In this document: positions 34,572-43,311 of the stretch, one piece after another | Layout of the letters: each line of letters starts with the position of its first letter | Position numbering within the stretch: the first letter of the stretch is position 1 | NCBI RefSeq assembly: GCF_014280435.1 | Contig: NZ_CP060388.1 | Span: 2,989,501 to 3,053,500, forward strand | Source of the DNA: Sphingobium sp. KCTC 72723 | Lineage (GTDB): Bacteria > Pseudomonadota > Alphaproteobacteria > Sphingomonadales > Sphingomonadaceae | Direction of reading: 5' to 3' | Length of the DNA stretch: 64,000 nt | The notes under the pieces: model-generated | Told to the model about the DNA's origin: nothing | Database searches by the model: none | What the model saw: only the letters and a program-made list of their open reading frames with translations | Made by a program: the position numbers and the translations under genes

Positions 34572-35935
34572 CCACGCCAGCCCCCCTTAACGATTATGAC
34601 GAAGCTGCCGTCGGGCGCATCACCCATTTCGTCGAGCAATTGACAGGCGGCACAGTGGTCGGCCTGGAACGGCTGGTCCGCTGGCGTCCGTCCTGGTTTG
34701 CCGATGTCGCGGTGGATGGTGTCGTGCGTCGCCTGCACCTGCGCGGTGACCGGGGTGGCGACGTGTCGATCTTTCCCGACCTCAAGCGTGAGGCGGACAT
34801 GATCGAGCTGTTGCACAGGCATGGCCTGCCGGTGCCGCAGATCCATGGCTATCTGGCCGATCCGCCCTGCATCGTCATGGAAGCGATCGAAGGGACGCGC
34901 GATTTTTCCGCGCTGGACGATGCGACCAAAAGCGCAATCGGGCGCGACTATATGCACGCTGTCGCGGCGATGCACCGGCTGCCAATCGACTCCTTCATCG
35001 CCGCAGGGCTACACCAGCCCAAGGGTGCCGAGGCGATCGCGCTGGCGGGGCTGGACGCCTATATGCCCCATTATCAACGCACCAAAAGCTGCCCCGAACC
35101 GCTGCTGGCGTTCGTGATCGGCTGGCTGCGCCGCAACGTGCCGCATCATCGGGATCGGGCCAGCTTCATCCAGTTCGATTCGGGTCAATATCTGGTCGAT
35201 AATGGCGCGATGACGAAACTATATGATTTTGAATTTTCGATGATCGGCGATCCGATGGTCGATATTGCCACGATGGGGATGCGCGACAGTTTCGAACCCC
35301 TCGGCGCGCCTTTGCCCGACTTGATCCGCTATTATGAGGAAGCGACGGGCGAGCCAGTCGATCATGATGTGGTGCTGTTCCATGTGCTGCAATTTTCGCT
35401 GCTGGGAACGATGCAATTTGCCGGGACGGTTGGCGCGCCCAAAGCGGGCGATCCCCATTCGGTCTATCTGATGTTCGACCTGGCGCTGCGCCGGTCGATC
35501 CTGCTGGCATTGTCCGCTTTGTCTGGCGTGGCGTTGCCCGAACTGTCGCCATTGGCCGAAAGACAGGGCGATAATGCGCCGTTGATGGCCAAGATTGCCG
35601 ATACGCTGGCCGGGTTAGCGGTCGCGGATGAAGGCGCGCAGATGCAGAAGGCGCAGGTCGCTGAACTAGTCGAATGGGCGCAACGTGCCGACGCCCATGG
35701 CGCGGACATGGTCGCGCGCAATATCGCCGATGTGGCGGCGCTGCTGGGCCGACCGTTCGACGGTTGGGACGCGGCGGCCGCAGCGCTGGAGGGATATGTG
35801 AGCGCTGCGGGGGCAGAGGCGGACGCGGCCCTGATTATTTTGCTAGCCACGATCGAGGGGCGACGACTCCAGATTTTCGGTCCGACCGCGCTGGGCATCG
35901 CGGCGAGCCATGTCGTGTTGCCGGTTATGCGCTGA
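34568..35935 (+). CDS. Aminoglycoside phosphotransferase-fold protein with altered kinase motif
   Basis: A 455-residue protein starting at GTG 34568 (GTGA overlap with the SnoaL gene). Residues about 15-290 follow the APH/choline-kinase fold, followed by about 150 helical residues of unknown role. The catalytic loop, normally HGDxxxxN, reads IQFDSGQYLVD (base Asp204 kept, His replaced by Gln, Asn by Gln), and the metal-binding Asp220 is present in LYDFEFSMIGDP. It may be a kinase with altered metal binding or a non-catalytic relative. Context suggests action on a hydroxylated pathway intermediate; antibiotic resistance is unlikely. Confidence 0.75.
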   Translation: MTTPAPLNDYDEAAVGRITHFVEQLTGGTVVGLERLVRWRPSWFADVAVDGVVRRLHLRGDRGGDVSIFPDLKREADMIELLHRHGLPVPQIHGYLADPPCIVMEAIEGTRDFSALDDATKSAIGRDYMHAVAAMHRLPIDSFIAAGLHQPKGAEAIALAGLDAYMPHYQRTKSCPEPLLAFVIGWLRRNVPHHRDRASFIQFDSGQYLVDNGAMTKLYDFEFSMIGDPMVDIATMGMRDSFEPLGAPLPDLIRYYEEATGEPVDHDVVLFHVLQFSLLGTMQFAGTVGAPKAGDPHSVYLMFDLALRRSILLALSALSGVALPELSPLAERQGDNAPLMAKIADTLAGLAVADEGAQMQKAQVAELVEWAQRADAHGADMVARNIADVAALLGRPFDGWDAAAAALEGYVSAAGAEADAALIILLATIEGRRLQIFGPTALGIAASHVVLPVMR

Positions 35936-35956
35936 ACAGGATCGGGATAGATATAT

Positions 35957-36787
35957 ATGAGCGACAAGATAGTGCTGGTGACGGGTGCGACGCGCGGACT
36001 GGGGCGTGGCATTGCGCGCGGTTTGGCATCGCGTGGCCATATGGTTGCGGTCACTGGACGCGATGGCGCGCAACTGTCTGATGTAGTGATGGAAATCGAC
36101 CATGCCGGGGGCAGGGGCTTCGCATTGGAATGCGACCATGGCGATGACGATGCGGTGGCGGCGGCCTTCGCCATGCTGGCGGACAGGACGGGGGGCAGGC
36201 TGGACCTGCTGGTCAACAATGTTGCCGCCGTCCATGCGATGGAGCTGATCGCGCCGGGTGGTTTCTGGGAAAAATCGCTCAAGCTGGCCGATATGATAAC
36301 TGTCGGCCTGCGGTCCGCCTATGTCGCGTCCTATCATGCCGCGCCGATGATGGTCGCGGCGGGACGCGGGCTGATCGCCAGCATATCCTTCTATGGCGCA
36401 GTCTCCTTTTTCCATGGTCCAGCCTATGGCGCGGCAAAGGCGGGGACGGACAAGATGACCGCCGACATGGCGGCAGACCTTGCGCCCCACGGCGTATCGG
36501 CGGTATCCTTATGGCCCGGTTTCATCCTGACCGATGCAGTGCGCGCCATGCCGCCCGAAATGCTGCCCGAAGAATTGCGCGCGATGCTGCCATCGTGGGA
36601 AACGCCGGAATTTTCGGGCCTCGTCCTCGATCGGTTGATGGAGGACGCCGATCTTGTCTCCATGTCCGGCAAAGCGCTGATCGGCGCTGAGTTGGGCGAG
36701 CGCTATGGCGTGCGGGACACGGACGGCAAGCAGCCTCTATCCTATCGTGCGACGATGGGCGCGCCGATCACATTTATGCCGGGCTGA
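35957..36787 (+). CDS. Short-chain dehydrogenase/reductase
   Basis: A 276-residue SDR. TGATRGLGRGIARGL near residue 9, VNNVAAVH in place of NNAG, Ser in ASISFYG and Tyr/Lys in PAYGAAKAG. The region after the catalytic Lys (ALWPG-like SLWPGFILTD) resembles the human DHRS1-like subgroup. It is the last gene of the run that began at 27.1 kb and ends 2 bases from the convergent epoxide hydrolase gene. Substrate unknown. Confidence 0.92.
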   Translation: MSDKIVLVTGATRGLGRGIARGLASRGHMVAVTGRDGAQLSDVVMEIDHAGGRGFALECDHGDDDAVAAAFAMLADRTGGRLDLLVNNVAAVHAMELIAPGGFWEKSLKLADMITVGLRSAYVASYHAAPMMVAAGRGLIASISFYGAVSFFHGPAYGAAKAGTDKMTADMAADLAPHGVSAVSLWPGFILTDAVRAMPPEMLPEELRAMLPSWETPEFSGLVLDRLMEDADLVSMSGKALIGAELGERYGVRDTDGKQPLSYRATMGAPITFMPG

Positions 36788-36789
36788 TA

Positions 36790-37926
36790 TCAAGCGCGGG
36801 CCTGCATTGCGCCAAAGCAGGCCTGCAATTCCTCCGCAAACAGCGCAGGCTGTTCGAACGGGGCGAAATGGCCGCCGACGGGCAGTTCGTTCCAGTGGAC
36901 CAGATCGGGATAGCTGCGTTCGGCCCAGCGGCGTGAGGGGCGGAAGATTTCCTGCGCGAAGATGCTGACGCCGACCGGGAGGTCGAGGCGCTGCGCTTTG
37001 AAAGCGTTGGCGCTTTCCCAGTAGAGCCGCCCCGATGATGCGGCGCTGTTGGTCAGCCAATAAAGGCTGATCATGTCCAGCATCGCGTCGCGGGACAGGG
37101 CGTCCTCGGCCATGCCGTCATTGTCGGTCCAGGCCTGGAATTTCTCGTAGATCCAGGCTGCCTGCCCGACCGGGGAATCGGCCAGCGCATAGCCGACCGT
37201 CTGCGGCCTTGTGCCTTGCAGCTTGGCATAGCCTGCATCATGGTCCTGATAATATTGCATCCGCTCGACCGTTTTGGCTTCTGCGGGGGTCAGGTCGGCA
37301 AAGTCGCCTTCTTCGGGAAAAACCAGCGGCATGTTGAGGTGGATGCCCGCCAGTTCCGGCGGCGCGGCCATGGCGATGGCGGTCGTGACCGCCGCGCCCC
37401 AGTCCCCGCCCTGCGCGAAGAAACGATCATAGCCCAGCCGCCTCATCAGCATGATCCACGCATCGGCGATCTTTTCGACGCCCCATCCGGTCGCGGTTGG
37501 CTTGTCGGAAAAACCATAGCCGGGCAGCGAGGGGATGACGAGGTGGAAGGCAGGCGCGTCCGGGGCAGGATCACTGAGCGGCCCGATGACCTTCATGAAT
37601 TCCAGCACCGATCCGGGCCAGCCATGAGTCAGGATCAGCGGCACGGCATCGGGCCGTGGGCTGCGCACATGCAGGAAGTGGATGGATAGGCCGTCGATCT
37701 GCGTCGTGAACTGGGGCATGGCGTTGAGCGCCGCTTCGCACCGCCGCCAGTCATAGCCATCGGCCCAATAGGCGCAAAGATCGCGCATCGCGGCGATCGG
37801 CACGCCCTGACTCCAGTCCGCCACCGTTTCCGCCGCTGGCCAGCGGGTATTGCTGATCCGTTGGTGCAGATCGTCAAGCGCTGATTGCGGCACGGCCACG
37901 GTGAAGGGCTTGATGCTATCGGTCAT
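36790..37926 (-). CDS. Epoxide hydrolase (EHN-domain, microsomal/juvenile-hormone type)
   Basis: A 378-residue alpha/beta hydrolase with an N-terminal EHN domain (residues about 5-110, WPAAETVADWSQG and YDWRRCEAALN are typical), oxyanion segment THGWPGS, nucleophile Asp175 in GGDWGA, and C-terminal His in GGHFAPFEQP. This is the microsomal/juvenile-hormone epoxide hydrolase group, which opens epoxides of bulky lipophilic molecules to diols. It lies in a minus-strand operon with a kinase-like protein, a CrtI-like flavoprotein and an SDR, with short gaps of 12-17 bases. Confidence 0.93.
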   Translation of the reverse strand: MTDSIKPFTVAVPQSALDDLHQRISNTRWPAAETVADWSQGVPIAAMRDLCAYWADGYDWRRCEAALNAMPQFTTQIDGLSIHFLHVRSPRPDAVPLILTHGWPGSVLEFMKVIGPLSDPAPDAPAFHLVIPSLPGYGFSDKPTATGWGVEKIADAWIMLMRRLGYDRFFAQGGDWGAAVTTAIAMAAPPELAGIHLNMPLVFPEEGDFADLTPAEAKTVERMQYYQDHDAGYAKLQGTRPQTVGYALADSPVGQAAWIYEKFQAWTDNDGMAEDALSRDAMLDMISLYWLTNSAASSGRLYWESANAFKAQRLDLPVGVSIFAQEIFRPSRRWAERSYPDLVHWNELPVGGHFAPFEQPALFAEELQACFGAMQARA

Positions 37927-37943
37927 AACGGCTTGCCCTTGTT

Positions 37944-39038
37944 TCAGAAACTGACGCCCAGGGCTTCGACCGTGCGCAGATCTTCACCAGCCACGAAGAT
38001 ACGCTCGACGATGTGCATCCCCTTCTGTCCCCACTCGTCCATATTCGCGATCCATGCCTGCATCGCATAGGGCGGCCAGCGGCGATAATATTCCCACAAT
38101 GTCTCATCGTCCGGTACGCCCTGCGCTCCGGTTTCGACCAGGCAGCGACGATAATGGCGCAACAGGTCGCGTTCATTGGCGCGTCGCTCCTCGATCGTCA
38201 GTGCGCCCAGGATGAAATAGGTGAAGTCGCGGATCGGCCGCCCCTTGCGCACCAGTTGCCAGTCGAGCCAGACGCGCTCGCCATCGGGGCGCAGATAGCT
38301 GTTGCCCTGATGGCTGTCGCCATGGACCAGACACCATGGTCCCTGTTCCTTATGCTGCGCAAAGTCGATAAGCGCGTCGAATACGGTGTGCAGGCGCGAC
38401 AGGTCGCCCTTGATCCAGCCGGGCAGAAATGCCTGATATTCCGGCTTTACGTGGTTTTTTTCGGCAAAGCTGTACATCATGTGCAGTTGCTGCGCGTCCA
38501 CCGGCGTCACCATCGACACTGGCAGCCAGTCGGCCGCGTGCAGCACCGGGCTGTCCCAAAACGCGCCATGGATTTTCGCCAGGCTGGCGACGGCGCGCGC
38601 GGCTTCCTCCACGCCCATATGGTCGGTGCTGACGCCGAAATGGCCGCCCTCGATCGACAGATCTTCCATCACGACCAGTCCCTGCCCGCTATCCTCGCGC
38701 GGGTCCCACGCCTCGAAGAAGGAGCGGGGCGCGGGGAAGGCGACGAGACGGCGAAAATCTTCGTAGAAGCGGGCTTCCAGGCGGCAGATGCCCTGGCTTT
38801 CGAACTGCGCCCAATTGGCTTTCAGGCAGACATTTTCAGGGATGCCCGCCGCCTTGCCGACATCGTTGAGCGTCAGCTTGACCTGATATTTGGTCGTGTG
38901 GCTGTTGCGCAGGAAGACCTTCTCCATCCCCTCGACCACGATGCCGGGATAGCGCGACTGCATGATCTGCGTCAGCCAGTCGGCGGTCACATCCTCCAGC
39001 CGGGCGGGGATACCGACCGGATTTGCGAGACTTGTCAT
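37944..39038 (-). CDS. APH/CHK-type phosphotransferase family protein
   Basis: A 364-residue kinase-fold protein related to the ecdysteroid-kinase-like/choline kinase (CHK) group. The catalytic loop is intact: LVHGDSHQGN with Asp241 and Asn246, then a metal-site VWLDWQLV. ATG 39038 is preferred (AAGGG 9 bases upstream). It sits between the CrtI-like flavoprotein and the epoxide hydrolase. Related enzymes phosphorylate hydroxyls of small hydrophobic compounds, so phosphorylation of a pathway diol is a reasonable idea. Compare the degenerate APH-fold protein at 34.6 kb. Confidence 0.85.
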   Translation of the reverse strand: MTSLANPVGIPARLEDVTADWLTQIMQSRYPGIVVEGMEKVFLRNSHTTKYQVKLTLNDVGKAAGIPENVCLKANWAQFESQGICRLEARFYEDFRRLVAFPAPRSFFEAWDPREDSGQGLVVMEDLSIEGGHFGVSTDHMGVEEAARAVASLAKIHGAFWDSPVLHAADWLPVSMVTPVDAQQLHMMYSFAEKNHVKPEYQAFLPGWIKGDLSRLHTVFDALIDFAQHKEQGPWCLVHGDSHQGNSYLRPDGERVWLDWQLVRKGRPIRDFTYFILGALTIEERRANERDLLRHYRRCLVETGAQGVPDDETLWEYYRRWPPYAMQAWIANMDEWGQKGMHIVERIFVAGEDLRTVEALGVSF

Positions 39039-39050
39039 GGCATCCATCCC

Positions 39051-40628
39051 TTATTTCATTTTCTTGAGTTCGCGCAGCGCGCGGTTGGCCGCGATGCGGC
39101 CGGCAATGCCCGATACGCCGCCACCCGGATGCGCGCCTGCGCCGCCGATCAGGAATCCGGGGAAGGGCGGCTTGGGACCGCCAAAGCCCGTGGCGGGGCG
39201 ATGCACGCCCGAACGCAGCGCGCCGAAATCGATATGAGTGACGCAGCCATTGGTGACGTTCAGCCGCTTTTCCCGTTCGCGCGCGGTTTCCACGAAGCGC
39301 CCGACTTCGGTGTCCAGCCCGTCATAATATTCGCCCAGATGGCTGATGACCGAGGACATGGTCTTGTCCTTGAGCGCGGGCGACCATCCGTCGCGCGCGT
39401 CCACCGCCATGGCGGGCAGATAGACATAGGCCAGCGATCCGCCCGGCGGTGCCTGCGTCGGGTCGCTGTTCGACAGTGGGCTGAGCGACATGGCGTGGCG
39501 ATCGGGAATGTCGCCGCGCCGCGCGGTGGCGAAGGATTCGCGCACTTCTTCGGGCGTGCCGATCAGGCCGACCGCCTTGTTGAGGTCCGCATCGTCGTGG
39601 CGCAAATCCTGATGCTTTTTCAGGCGCAATGGTCCCGACATAGCGATATTGGCCAGGAACGGCGCAGCGTTGGATCGGTTGGACGGCGCATGTTCGATCC
39701 GCTGCATCAGCGCGCGATCGACCCCGCCCGGCGTCGTCAGGCGCATGGCGGTGCGCGGGTCGCAGGTGGCAATGACCATCTTCGCCCGGATCACCCGGCC
39801 ATCCTCCAGCCGCACGCCCTTTGCCGCGCCATCGTCGACGATGATTTCCGCAACAGGGGCGTTAAGCTGGATCGTCGCGCCGGACGCTTCGATGCTGCGC
39901 GCCAGCGCGTCGGAAAAGGACTGGAGCGACCCGATCGGCTTGCCGGTGCCATATTTATGGGTGACGGCAAAAATCATATAGGCCGCCGCATTGCCATCAT
40001 CGTCCACCGGCCCCGCACCCGCCGCGATGCCCAGCAGCAGGGCGATGGTCGCGGGATGTTCGAACCGTTCGCACGCGACCTGATCGGCGGTCGCTTTTGA
40101 CATGGCGATCAGTTCGTCCTTCAACCGCACGTTGCGCACCGCGCTGCCGATCATTTTCGACAGATTCTTCATGTCCGGGCGGCCCGGTTCGGCCATCATC
40201 ATCGGAAAGCCGATCTCCATCATGACGTTCAGCGTTTCCATGAACTTCAGATAGGCCTTGCCATCGTTGCGGTTGATCCGCGCTATGTCCTCAGCTGTGC
40301 GCTTGTAATCGTAGAATAAGGCGATCGAGCTGCCATCGGGGTGGAGATAGGCATAGGTCGGGTCGGGATCGACTGTCTTCAGCCCATATTTGGCCAGCTC
40401 GAAATCCTCGATAATGCCGGATTTGCGCGCGAACAGCAGCTCGACGGCGCAGGGCGTCACCAGATGGTCGGGCGCTTCGGGTATCATATAGCCCGAACTG
40501 GTCATCCCCCCGACCTTGGCCATGCGCTCGACGACAAGAACCTTCTTGCCCTCACGCGCCAGATAACCCGCGGCGGCCATGCCATTATGGCCAGCCCCAA
40601 TGACGACGACGTCCACCTGATCGGTCAT
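39051..40628 (-). CDS. Phytoene desaturase (CrtI)-like FAD oxidoreductase
   Basis: A 525-residue flavoprotein with an N-terminal GAGHNGMAAAGYLAREGKK and VERMAKVGGMTSSG, and the C-terminal GFLIGGAGAHPGGGVSGIAG segment characteristic of CrtI/phytoene dehydrogenase-like proteins. These act on hydrophobic, often isoprenoid, substrates as desaturases, isomerases or saturases. There is no other carotenoid gene here, so a catabolic desaturase role fits better than pigment synthesis. The ATG at 40628 has AAAGGA 8 bases upstream. Genes on both sides are within 16 bases. Confidence 0.88.
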   Translation of the reverse strand: MTDQVDVVVIGAGHNGMAAAGYLAREGKKVLVVERMAKVGGMTSSGYMIPEAPDHLVTPCAVELLFARKSGIIEDFELAKYGLKTVDPDPTYAYLHPDGSSIALFYDYKRTAEDIARINRNDGKAYLKFMETLNVMMEIGFPMMMAEPGRPDMKNLSKMIGSAVRNVRLKDELIAMSKATADQVACERFEHPATIALLLGIAAGAGPVDDDGNAAAYMIFAVTHKYGTGKPIGSLQSFSDALARSIEASGATIQLNAPVAEIIVDDGAAKGVRLEDGRVIRAKMVIATCDPRTAMRLTTPGGVDRALMQRIEHAPSNRSNAAPFLANIAMSGPLRLKKHQDLRHDDADLNKAVGLIGTPEEVRESFATARRGDIPDRHAMSLSPLSNSDPTQAPPGGSLAYVYLPAMAVDARDGWSPALKDKTMSSVISHLGEYYDGLDTEVGRFVETAREREKRLNVTNGCVTHIDFGALRSGVHRPATGFGGPKPPFPGFLIGGAGAHPGGGVSGIAGRIAANRALRELKKMK

Positions 40629-40644
40629 GCGACTATTCCTTTGT

Positions 40645-41481
40645 TCAGGCGGTGGCGGCGGCGGTGTAGGCCTTGCCCCATTCGGCGAGCGCGACCAGAC
40701 GGGTCTTGCGATCGGCCTGGATCTGCGGAATCTTGTCTTCGTCGGGACCATCCGGTACGATCACCAACGGCTGCTTGCCCAGGCTGGCGAGCGCGAGCGC
40801 GCAGACTTGCGCGGGATCATAGGCGATGCTGTAATCCATCCCCAGCCCTTCGGTCGCGCGGCGCAGGGTGGGCGTGTCCATGATCGGCGCGGCGACGCCG
40901 ACAATGTCGATATTCTGCCCGTCTAGTTCGGCCCAAAGCGATTCCACGAAGTTCAACTCGAACGCCTTGGTTGCCGAATACATGGTCAGCCATGGTTGCC
41001 CGCCCAGACCCGCGCCCGACGACATGATGACAAAGCCACCCTTGCCGCGTGCCAGGAACCGGTTGCCAAAGCCATGGACGGCCTCCAGCACATTGGCCGC
41101 GTTCATGGTCAACAGGCGCAGCGACCGTTCGACCGGCACGCCAAAGAAGCTGTTGCCCGCGCCATCTGCGCCCGCGTTGGAAATATAAAGGCCGATATCG
41201 AGATCGGCGGTCGCTTCGACCAGGCGCGATCCTGCGCCCGTTTCGGTCAGGTCGGCGGTCAGTGCGCGGAACGCGATGCCATGGTCTTTGGCGAGCTGCT
41301 GACCCAGCGCTTCGAGTGCGGGCAGGCGACGCGACACCAGGACCAGATTGATGCCCATGGCGGCAAGTTGCTGCGCGTAGCAGGCGCCCGTTCCTTCCGA
41401 TGCACCGGCAATGATGGCCCATGGGCCATAGGCTGCGGCAAAGGCGGGAGCATCGAAAGCGGGCAGGTCGATTGTACGCAT
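40645..41481 (-). CDS. Short-chain dehydrogenase/reductase
   Basis: A 278-residue SDR with cofactor site IAGASEGTGACYA, NAGADG, Ser in IMSSGAGLG and Tyr/Lys in MYSATKAF. It resembles the extended hydroxysteroid/ketoacyl reductase-like subgroup with a long C-terminal tail. First gene of the minus-strand operon to the epoxide hydrolase. Start at ATG 41481 is supported by homology (MRTIDLPAF) and a distant GAGG. It is divergent from the HsaA-like monooxygenase, with a large palindrome between. Confidence 0.88.
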   Translation of the reverse strand: MRTIDLPAFDAPAFAAAYGPWAIIAGASEGTGACYAQQLAAMGINLVLVSRRLPALEALGQQLAKDHGIAFRALTADLTETGAGSRLVEATADLDIGLYISNAGADGAGNSFFGVPVERSLRLLTMNAANVLEAVHGFGNRFLARGKGGFVIMSSGAGLGGQPWLTMYSATKAFELNFVESLWAELDGQNIDIVGVAAPIMDTPTLRRATEGLGMDYSIAYDPAQVCALALASLGKQPLVIVPDGPDEDKIPQIQADRKTRLVALAEWGKAYTAAATA

Positions 41482-41567
41482 CGGATGAAAGTCCTCTCTT
41501 GGTGCCAGCCGTTCGCCGGCATTCTGATGGCTATGCGCGAACCGTATAAGGCAATTGTCTTCATGCT

Positions 41568-41585
41568 GCCTATCGAGAGGAAGGG
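41568..41585. promoter_or_regulatory. Weak TetR-type operator match
   Basis: GCCTATCGAGAGGAAGGG keeps one good half-site (CCTATCG) of the recurring motif and about 11 of 18 consensus positions. It lies in a divergent promoter region, which is the main reason to list it. Confidence 0.25.
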
Positions 41586-41630
41586 GAGCGGCCATCCCTG
41601 CTGCACAACGCATCGACAATTGGTAATTGC

Positions 41631-41656
41631 ATATAACGACATTATTGTCATTATAT
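41631..41656. promoter_or_regulatory. Large AT-rich palindrome in divergent promoter
   Basis: ATATAACGACA and TGTCATTATAT form an 11-bp inverted repeat with one mismatch and a 4-base centre. It lies 29 bases before the ATG of the HsaA-like monooxygenase and 150 from the divergent SDR. The half-site GACA recurs in nearby CGACAATT and AATGTCG. A likely operator, possibly for the TetR gene at 43.3 kb. Confidence 0.5.
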
Positions 41657-41684
41657 AGTCAGCAATGTCGTAAGGGTGCGAGTC

Positions 41685-42920
41685 ATGGCAATGGAAATGC
41701 TGAAATCACGAACGCGGGTAGATCATGTCGCGGACCCGGTGGCCGTCGCAGCGTCGCTACGGCCGCTGCTGGAAAGCCATGCCGACGATTGCGAGCAGGA
41801 ACGACGGATCGTCGCGCCGGTGATGGCGGCCCTGCACGAGTCCGGCCTGTTTCACATAACCGCGCCGTGTCGTGCAGGTGGGCCGGGCCATCGGCTGATC
41901 ACGCATATCGAAACGGTGGCGGAACTGGCCAAGGGCTGCGTCGGCACTGCCTGGGCCTATGGCCTTTTGTCGGGAATTACCGGCACGGCATTGGCGCTGC
42001 CACCGTCGGTCGCTGACCTGCTTTTCCGTAGCGGGGAGGAACTGTTTTGCAGCGCATCCGCGTTGACGGGCAAGGCAGTGGTCGTGCCGGGTGGCTATCG
42101 GGTGTCGGGCCGCTGGGGCTACGGATCGGGATGCCTGCACGCCGACTGGGCGTTGAACGGCGTCATGGTCGACACGGCGCAGGGCAGCGAACCAGCGATG
42201 GCTTTTCTCGACCTGCGCGATGCGGCGTGCCGGATCGAGGATAACTGGCACATGGCAGGCATGGCGGGATCGGGCAGCAACATGATCGTGGCGGACGATC
42301 TGTTCGTGCCTGACGCGCTGATCCTGTGGACGGGCCGTGCGCCCTCAGCCGATATATTGCTGACGATGGTGGGGCTGGAACCGCGCGACCGCTGGCCGAT
42401 GGAGCCGCTTTTCCCGCTGGGCGTATTGGCGCCGATGCTGGGCGCGGCGACCGCGCTGCTGGAGGGAGTGAGCAAAGCCATGGCCAAAAGGCCGGTGGTG
42501 GGATGGACCTATGCCAGCCAAGGCGAATCGGATGCGCTGGTCGGCCTGCTGGGGCGCGCCGCGATGGAGATTGATTCGGCCTGGCTGCATATCCGCCGTG
42601 CCGCTGCGATGCTGGACGACGTGGCGCAGCAACGGGCGCTGACCGGCTATGACAAGGCGCAGATTCAGGCCGATTGCGGCTATGCGATGGAATTGCTGCG
42701 CGCTGCGGGCAACCGTCTGATGGATGTGGCCGGACCCGGTGCCTTCGCACTGGCCAGTCCGCTGCAACGCATCTGGCGCGACCTGAATGTCGGCACGCGC
42801 CACAATGCGCTGAGCGCGCCCCTTTCGATCGAACTTTACGGCCGGGCGATTGCGGGCCTGCCGTCCAACATCCGCCTGTTGCCGGACATTGCGCCAGCGC
42901 CTCGCTGGGCAACATCATAA
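41685..42920 (+). CDS. HsaA/HpaB-like flavin-dependent monooxygenase (acyl-CoA dehydrogenase fold)
   Basis: A 411-residue protein of the acyl-CoA-dehydrogenase-fold monooxygenase group (HsaA, Pseudomonas/Acinetobacter-type HpaH). It lacks the YEG active-site motif of true acyl-CoA dehydrogenases and has GRWGYGSGCLHADWALNG and a C-terminal RIWRDLNVGTRHNALS segment typical of the group. These enzymes use reduced FMN/FAD from a separate reductase to ortho-hydroxylate phenols. The ATG at 41685 has AAGGG 8 bases upstream; the frame opens earlier with a GTG. It begins a small operon with a SnoaL protein and a TetR regulator. Confidence 0.85.
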   Translation: MAMEMLKSRTRVDHVADPVAVAASLRPLLESHADDCEQERRIVAPVMAALHESGLFHITAPCRAGGPGHRLITHIETVAELAKGCVGTAWAYGLLSGITGTALALPPSVADLLFRSGEELFCSASALTGKAVVVPGGYRVSGRWGYGSGCLHADWALNGVMVDTAQGSEPAMAFLDLRDAACRIEDNWHMAGMAGSGSNMIVADDLFVPDALILWTGRAPSADILLTMVGLEPRDRWPMEPLFPLGVLAPMLGAATALLEGVSKAMAKRPVVGWTYASQGESDALVGLLGRAAMEIDSAWLHIRRAAAMLDDVAQQRALTGYDKAQIQADCGYAMELLRAAGNRLMDVAGPGAFALASPLQRIWRDLNVGTRHNALSAPLSIELYGRAIAGLPSNIRLLPDIAPAPRWATS

Positions 42921-42939
42921 CAAATGAGAGGAACGACAA

Positions 42940-43305
42940 ATGCCGACACCCACGACGCAGGAGATAGCGACATTCCTGACGAATCAGGCGGTCATGTTCA
43001 GCGAAGGCCGGATCGACGATTTCATGGCTGCCTTCCGCGCCATCGCGCCCGGCGGGTTCAAGGTGCAGGATCCTGCGACTGCCCCGGTGGAGGAGGGGTG
43101 GGATAAGCTGGAGGCGTTGTGCCACCAATATCTCGGCTGGAAGCTGGTGGTCGAGGATGTGAAGGTCAGCGGCAACGAAGCGGTCATCTATGTCCGCAAC
43201 GAAGGCGTGCATGAAGGGCATCCGGTCAAAGTCTATAGCATCGAACATTATGTGTTCGGGGAGGATGGCAGCCTGCTTGCGCGCTATTTCCATCCGATGC
43301 AGTAG
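42940..43305 (+). CDS. SnoaL-like (NTF2-fold) protein
   Basis: A 121-residue protein with the NTF2-like pattern: N-terminal helices (EIATFLTNQAVMFSEGRID), central VEDVKVSGNEAVIYVRNEG strands and a closing YSIEHYVFGEDGSLLARYF. GAGGAACG precedes the ATG. It is encoded between the HsaA-like monooxygenase and a TetR regulator, with gaps of 19 and 6 bases, so it belongs to that operon. Possible roles are isomerase, dehydratase or accessory protein; no catalytic residue can be named. Confidence 0.8.
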   Translation: MPTPTTQEIATFLTNQAVMFSEGRIDDFMAAFRAIAPGGFKVQDPATAPVEEGWDKLEALCHQYLGWKLVVEDVKVSGNEAVIYVRNEGVHEGHPVKVYSIEHYVFGEDGSLLARYFHPMQ

Positions 43306-43311
43306 CAGGAC

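Noticed and set aside
34568..39038. Aminoglycoside resistance genes
   Set aside because: The two kinase-fold proteins resemble APH only at fold level. One has an altered catalytic loop, and both are embedded in catabolic operons.
38013..40100. A 695-codon plus-strand open frame opposite the kinase-like and CrtI-like genes
   Set aside because: It crosses two well-supported minus-strand genes and has no domain of its own.
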